From: an uncultured bacterium | Lineage (GTDB): Bacteria; Actinomycetota; Actinomycetes; S36-B12 | Assembly: GCA_903908025.1 (NCBI GenBank) | Contig: CAIVQM010000337.1 | Location: forward strand, 1-9,609 | Reading direction: 5' to 3' | Length of the DNA stretch: 9,609 bases | In this document: in pieces, positions 6,242-9,609 of the stretch | Layout of the letters: each line of letters begins with the position of its first letter | Numbering within the stretch: position 1 is the first letter of the stretch | Translations under genes and position numbers: made by a program | The notes under the pieces: model-generated | Database searches by the model: none | What the model was told of the DNA's origin: nothing | What the model saw: the letters and a program-made list of their open reading frames with translations, nothing else

Positions 6242-7255
6242 ATGCGGATAACCGTGCTGGCCGGGGGCATCGGCGGCGCCCGATTCCTGCGAGGCTTGTC
6301 CGCTCTGCTCGAGCGGGAGCACCCGGGATCCGACATAACCGTCATCGGCAACACCGGCGATGACATCTGGGTGCACGGGCTGCGGGTCTGCCCCGACCTC
6401 GACACGGTGATGTACACCCTCGGCGATGGCATCAGCGAGGAGCGCGGCTGGGGCCGCGAGGGCGAGACCTTCACGGTCAAGGACGAGCTTGCGTCGTACG
6501 GAGTGGAACCGTCATGGTTCGGCCTCGGCGACAAGGACATCGCGACGCACCTGGTCCGCACCCAGTCGCTAGCCTCGGGTTACACGCTCACGCAGGTCAC
6601 GGCGGCGCTCTGCGAGCACTGGCAGCCCGGGGTCCGCCTGCTACCGATGTCCGACGACCGTGCCGAGACGCACGTCGTCGTCGACGACCCGAGCGGAGCC
6701 ACCGCCCCCGACGGCACTCCCCTGCGCACGGCCATCCACTTCCAGGAATGGTGGATCCGTTACCGCGCTGCACTTCCGGCCCACGGCTTCGCCCTCGTCG
6801 GCATCGACACCGCCCAGCCCGGTCCCGACGTCATCGACGCGATCATGTCCGCCGATGTCGTGCTGTTCCCGCCCAGCAATCCCGTCGTCTCGATCGGAAC
6901 GATCCTTCAGGTCCCCGGCATCGCCGAGGCCGTGCGCACGACTCCCGCCCCCGTGGTCGGGGTCTCCCCCATCGTCGGTGGCGCACCGGTGCGAGGCATG
7001 GCAGATGCGTGCCTGACCGCCATCGGTATCGAGACCTCTGCGTCCGCCGTCGCCGCCCACTATGGATCGCGCACATCGGGCGGCCTCATCGACGCGTGGC
7101 TTGTCGACACAGCCGACGCGGCCGATGTCCCGTCCGTTGCCGCCCTCGGCATCCGGTGCCGTGCGATCCCGGCGATGATGACCGACGTGGCTGCGACCGC
7201 TGCAATCGCCGCCGCCTGCCTTGATATCGCCGGGCCGGTACCCGCTACGCAATGA
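6242..7255 (+). CDS. fbiA: FbiA/CofD: phospho-2-(enol)pyruvyl/lactyl transferase to FO in F420 biosynthesis
   Basis: The 337-residue product is full length for the family and begins with the typical nucleotide-binding opening MRITVLAGGIGGARFLRGL. Further family blocks are VIGNTGDDIWVHGLRVCPDL (34-53), GDGISEERGWG (61-71), the PSWFGLGDKDIATHLVRT region (90-107), LLPMSDDRAETHV (133-145), FPPSNPVVSIGTIL (209-222) and SPIVGGAPVRGMADACL (242-258). CofD/FbiA transfers the phospho-lactyl or phospho-enolpyruvyl group from its guanosine-diphosphate donor to the deazaflavin FO. In mycobacteria the product is dehydro-F420-0, and the FbiB type here points to the same route (inference). The protein is cytoplasmic. 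Its stop overlaps the fbiB start by four bases (ATGA), so the two genes form a coupled operon. No sign of truncation. Confidence 0.97.
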   Translation: MRITVLAGGIGGARFLRGLSALLEREHPGSDITVIGNTGDDIWVHGLRVCPDLDTVMYTLGDGISEERGWGREGETFTVKDELASYGVEPSWFGLGDKDIATHLVRTQSLASGYTLTQVTAALCEHWQPGVRLLPMSDDRAETHVVVDDPSGATAPDGTPLRTAIHFQEWWIRYRAALPAHGFALVGIDTAQPGPDVIDAIMSADVVLFPPSNPVVSIGTILQVPGIAEAVRTTPAPVVGVSPIVGGAPVRGMADACLTAIGIETSASAVAAHYGSRTSGGLIDAWLVDTADAADVPSVAALGIRCRAIPAMMTDVAATAAIAAACLDIAGPVPATQ

Positions 7256-8610
7256 GCAGCAACCCCGTGCAGATCGTCGCAGTGCCCGGCATCGGTCGCA
7301 TCGCCGCAAACGACGATCTCGCCGGGATCATCGCAGCGCAACTGCCTTCGACCACCTGGCCCGACGGATCCTGCGGCCTGCACGACGGCGACGTCATCGT
7401 CATCACCAGCAAGGTGGTCTCCAAGGCCGAGGGCCGCGTGGTCAGGGCCGACTCCCGTGACGATGTCATCGGTGATGAGTCCGTGCGCGTCATCGCAACG
7501 AAACGCACACCTCGCGGCGATACCCGCATCGTCCAGACGCGGCATGGTCTCGTCATGGCGGCCGCCGGCGTCGATGCGAGCAATATCGAGGCCGGACTCG
7601 TGGTGCTGCTGCCCGTCGACCCGGACGCCTCGGCCCGCGCGTTGCGCGCATCCCTCGCCGACACGACAGGGTGCACCATCGGTGTCGTCGTCACCGACAC
7701 CATGGGCCGCCCCTGGCGAATGGGCGTGGCCGACGTCGCCATCGGCGCTGCCGGCATCACGGTGCTCGACGACTACACCGGGCGCATCGATGACTTCGGA
7801 CGCACGCTAGAGATGACTGTGGTCGCCGTCGCCGACGAGGTCGCATCCGCGACGGACCTGGTGAAGGGGAAGCTCGCCGGCAGTCCCGTTGCGATCGTCC
7901 GCGGTCTCGGGCACTACGTGAGCGAAGAAGACGGTCCCGGCGCAGCAGCGTCCATCCGGCCGCTGGACCAGGATCTCTTCACGCTGGGTACGTCAGAGGC
8001 AATCACCGAAGGTAGGCGCAGCGCGCCGTTCGCACGCCGCACGGTGCGCTCCTTCACTGACGAGTCGGTGCCCGACGACGTGATCGCCTCTGCCGTAGCC
8101 GCTGCCGTCAGCGCGCCCGCCCCGCACCACAGTGCGCCCTGGCGGTTCGTCGTGATGCGCAGCGCTGCCCGGCGCGCATCTCTGCTCGATGCGATGGCGG
8201 CGCAGTGGCGGCGCGACCTCTCCGGAGTGGACGGCTACTCCGACGAATCGGTCGAGCGTCGCCTACGGCGCGGCGATGTCCTCCGCACCGCCCCCTGCAT
8301 CGTCCTGCCGTTCGTCGACCTCGCCGGCGCGGCGCATGAGTACCACGACGAGGATCGCACCTCGCACGAGCGCGATCTGTTCATGGTGGCCGGCGGAGCG
8401 GCCGTGCAGAACCTGATGGTCGCCCTCGCTGCCGATGACTGGGCCACGGCTTGGATCTCGTCGACGATGTTCTGCGCCGACACGGTGCGTGCGACCCTCA
8501 GCCTGTCCGGCACCTGGCAGCCCTTGGGCGCGATCGCCGTTGGTCGCGCGGCGACTGCCCCGGCCGAGCGCCCTGCCCGCGATGTCTCGGACTTCCTCGA
8601 CTACCGCTAG
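7252..8610 (+). CDS. fbiB: FbiB: bifunctional F420-0:gamma-glutamyl ligase / dehydro-F420 reductase
   Basis: The 452-residue protein has two domains, close to the length of mycobacterial FbiB. Residues 1 to about 245 are the CofE ligase, with ITSKVVSKAEGR (51-62), TRHGLVMAAAGVDASN (96-111), VVTDTMGRPWRMGVADVAIG (146-165), DDFGRTLEMTVVAVADE (180-196) and DLVKGKLAGSPVAIVRGLG (202-220). It adds glutamates to (dehydro-)F420-0 using GTP and metal ions. Residues about 258-452 are a nitroreductase-fold FMN domain (RRTVRSFTDESVP, APAPHHSAPWRFV, AGGAAVQNLMVALAADDWAT, WQPLGAIAVGRA), which in mycobacteria reduces dehydro-F420-0. Both domains look intact. The ATG overlaps the fbiA stop. The gene ends 21 bases from the convergent guanylyltransferase gene with no visible terminator. 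Confidence 0.97.
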   Translation: MSSNPVQIVAVPGIGRIAANDDLAGIIAAQLPSTTWPDGSCGLHDGDVIVITSKVVSKAEGRVVRADSRDDVIGDESVRVIATKRTPRGDTRIVQTRHGLVMAAAGVDASNIEAGLVVLLPVDPDASARALRASLADTTGCTIGVVVTDTMGRPWRMGVADVAIGAAGITVLDDYTGRIDDFGRTLEMTVVAVADEVASATDLVKGKLAGSPVAIVRGLGHYVSEEDGPGAAASIRPLDQDLFTLGTSEAITEGRRSAPFARRTVRSFTDESVPDDVIASAVAAAVSAPAPHHSAPWRFVVMRSAARRASLLDAMAAQWRRDLSGVDGYSDESVERRLRRGDVLRTAPCIVLPFVDLAGAAHEYHDEDRTSHERDLFMVAGGAAVQNLMVALAADDWATAWISSTMFCADTVRATLSLSGTWQPLGAIAVGRAATAPAERPARDVSDFLDYR

Positions 8611-8631
8611 CCCCAATACGGTCGGCAGGCG

Positions 8632-9609
8632 TCAGCCGTCGCTGGAGAACCGCACGCTCCCGTCGGCGAGAGTCGCACCGGGCCACACCCGCACTCCATC
8701 GAGCAGTTCGTTGCCGCGGCCGACAACGGCACCGTCGCCGATCACGGCACCTCGCAGCACGGTGCCCGCACCGATGATCGCCCCGACTCCGACGATGCTG
8801 TTGATCACGTGCGCACCCTCGGCGATCTCCGCACCGTCGAACACCACCGCGCCATTGACGATGGCTCCCGCGCCGACGGTCGCATCTCGGCCGATGACGG
8901 TGCCGCCGTGCACCTGCGCATCGTCGGCGACCTGCGCACCCGGGAGTGCGAGGTAGTCGCCGGTCTGCGGCACCGCCGGTGACGGCGCTGCACCGAGGAC
9001 CAGATCGCACGAGCCCTGCACGAACGACAGCGGCGTGCCGAGATCGAGCCAGTAGCCGCTGTCGACAACACCGGTGACCATCGCGTTGGCGGACAGCAGC
9101 CCGGGGAAGGTCTCGCGTTCCACCGAGACCGGCCGGCCAGCCGGGATGGCATCGATGATGCTGCGACGGAACACGTAGCAGCCCGCGTTGATGTTATTGG
9201 TGACGATCTCCTCCGCGGTCTTCGGCTTCTCCAGGAACGCCGTGACCCGACCCGTGTGGTCGGTGGGCACCAGGCCGTACGCGCGCGGGTCCTCGACGGG
9301 CGTCAGGTAGAGCGAGACGTCGCTGTCCGTGGCACGGTGGTGCGTGACCAGGCCGGCGATGTCGAGCCCGCTCAGCACGTCACCGTTGAAGACGAGGACG
9401 GGCTCATCGGCCGCGCTCTCCAGATAGGGCAGGGCGTGGCGGATGGCACCGCCCGTCCCGAGGGGCTCGTCCTCCGTCGCGATCACGACCTCGATGCCCA
9501 GGTCGTTACCGTCGATGAAGGCCCGGAACGTCTCGGCCTTGTAGGACGTGGCGAGCACGATGCGCGTCACCCCCGCGTCACGCGCGCGCGTGATCTGGTG
9601 GACGGTGAA
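8632..9609 (-). CDS. manC: Mannose-1-phosphate guanylyltransferase (NDP-sugar pyrophosphorylase), 5' end off window
   Basis: 325 residues are visible and the frame is open to the window edge; the N-terminus, with the usual Gly-rich LAGGxGTR nucleotide loop, is missing (probably 30-45 residues). An internal GTG at 9570 is not the start, because homologous-looking sequence (FTVHQITRARDAG) continues upstream. The pyrophosphorylase domain shows EDEPLGTGGAIRHAL, NGDVLSGLD (metal-binding Asp, visible residue 77), FLEKPKT, NINAGCYVFRR, SVERETFPGLL and YWLDLGTPLSFVQG. From visible residue 223 on, hexapeptide repeats (VIGRDATVGAGAIVNGAVVF and similar) form a left-handed beta-helix, ending in VRFSSDG. 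M. tuberculosis Rv3264c, known as ManB/ManC, sits in the same place and ends similarly. It makes GDP-mannose from mannose-1-phosphate and GTP. Glucose-1-phosphate thymidylyltransferase (RmlA-like) is the main alternative. Confidence 0.92.
   Translation of the reverse strand, partial: FTVHQITRARDAGVTRIVLATSYKAETFRAFIDGNDLGIEVVIATEDEPLGTGGAIRHALPYLESAADEPVLVFNGDVLSGLDIAGLVTHHRATDSDVSLYLTPVEDPRAYGLVPTDHTGRVTAFLEKPKTAEEIVTNNINAGCYVFRRSIIDAIPAGRPVSVERETFPGLLSANAMVTGVVDSGYWLDLGTPLSFVQGSCDLVLGAAPSPAVPQTGDYLALPGAQVADDAQVHGGTVIGRDATVGAGAIVNGAVVFDGAEIAEGAHVINSIVGVGAIIGAGTVLRGAVIGDGAVVGRGNELLDGVRVWPGATLADGSVRFSSDG

Noticed and set aside
8611..8634. Possible bidirectional terminator between fbiB and the guanylyltransferase gene
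   Set aside because: Only a four-base CGGC/GCCG pairing with an eight-base loop is visible and no T-tract on either strand.
1..9609. Defence system, prophage, CRISPR array or mobile element
   Set aside because: No transposase, integrase, nuclease, direct-repeat array or phage protein is seen; all genes have housekeeping or envelope signatures and uniform composition.

Overview
The window is uniformly GC-rich DNA with strong G/C at third codon positions. It encodes actinobacterial hallmarks: a WhiB-family iron-sulfur regulator, and a two-domain FbiB in which an F420-0:gamma-glutamyl ligase is fused to a nitroreductase-type domain. It is therefore chromosomal DNA of an actinobacterium; genus cannot be told from the sequence alone. 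Gene order around the centre (whiB-type gene, fbiA, fbiB, mannose-1-phosphate guanylyltransferase) matches the arrangement known from Mycobacterium tuberculosis (whiB2, fbiA, fbiB, manB/manC). This is mostly a conserved core neighbourhood and not a mobile or defence island. I see no rRNA, tRNA, CRISPR array, insertion sequence or phage gene.

Layout. Positions 1-6151 are transcribed leftward (minus strand). In order of transcription they hold a membrane-anchored alpha/beta hydrolase (4910-6151), a WhiB regulator (4482-4739) with its own clear promoter, a very large glycosyltransferase/polytopic membrane protein (1008-4406), and a DUF5719-type envelope protein (1-1008, cut by the window edge). 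The last two overlap by one base (TGATG) and are probably translationally coupled. From 6242 rightward lie fbiA (6242-7255) and fbiB (7252-8610), overlapping by four bases, which together carry out the late steps of coenzyme F420 synthesis. A mannose-1-phosphate guanylyltransferase gene (8632-9609, minus strand, 5' end cut off) converges on fbiB with only a 21-base gap.

How the genes fit together. FbiA and FbiB complete the deazaflavin cofactor F420. The guanylyltransferase makes GDP-mannose for glycolipids and cell-envelope glycans. The glycosyltransferase and DUF5719 protein look like an envelope glycan export or assembly pair. The WhiB protein is of the type that controls division and differentiation.

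No gap exceeds 300 bases. The intergenic regions carry the less expected signals: a near-consensus promoter for whiB with a GACAC element in its spacer, a perfect 12-bp palindrome upstream of it, a TGTCA-N6-TGACA inverted repeat just before fbiA, and -10-like hexamers placed exactly where leaderless transcripts would begin at three start codons.
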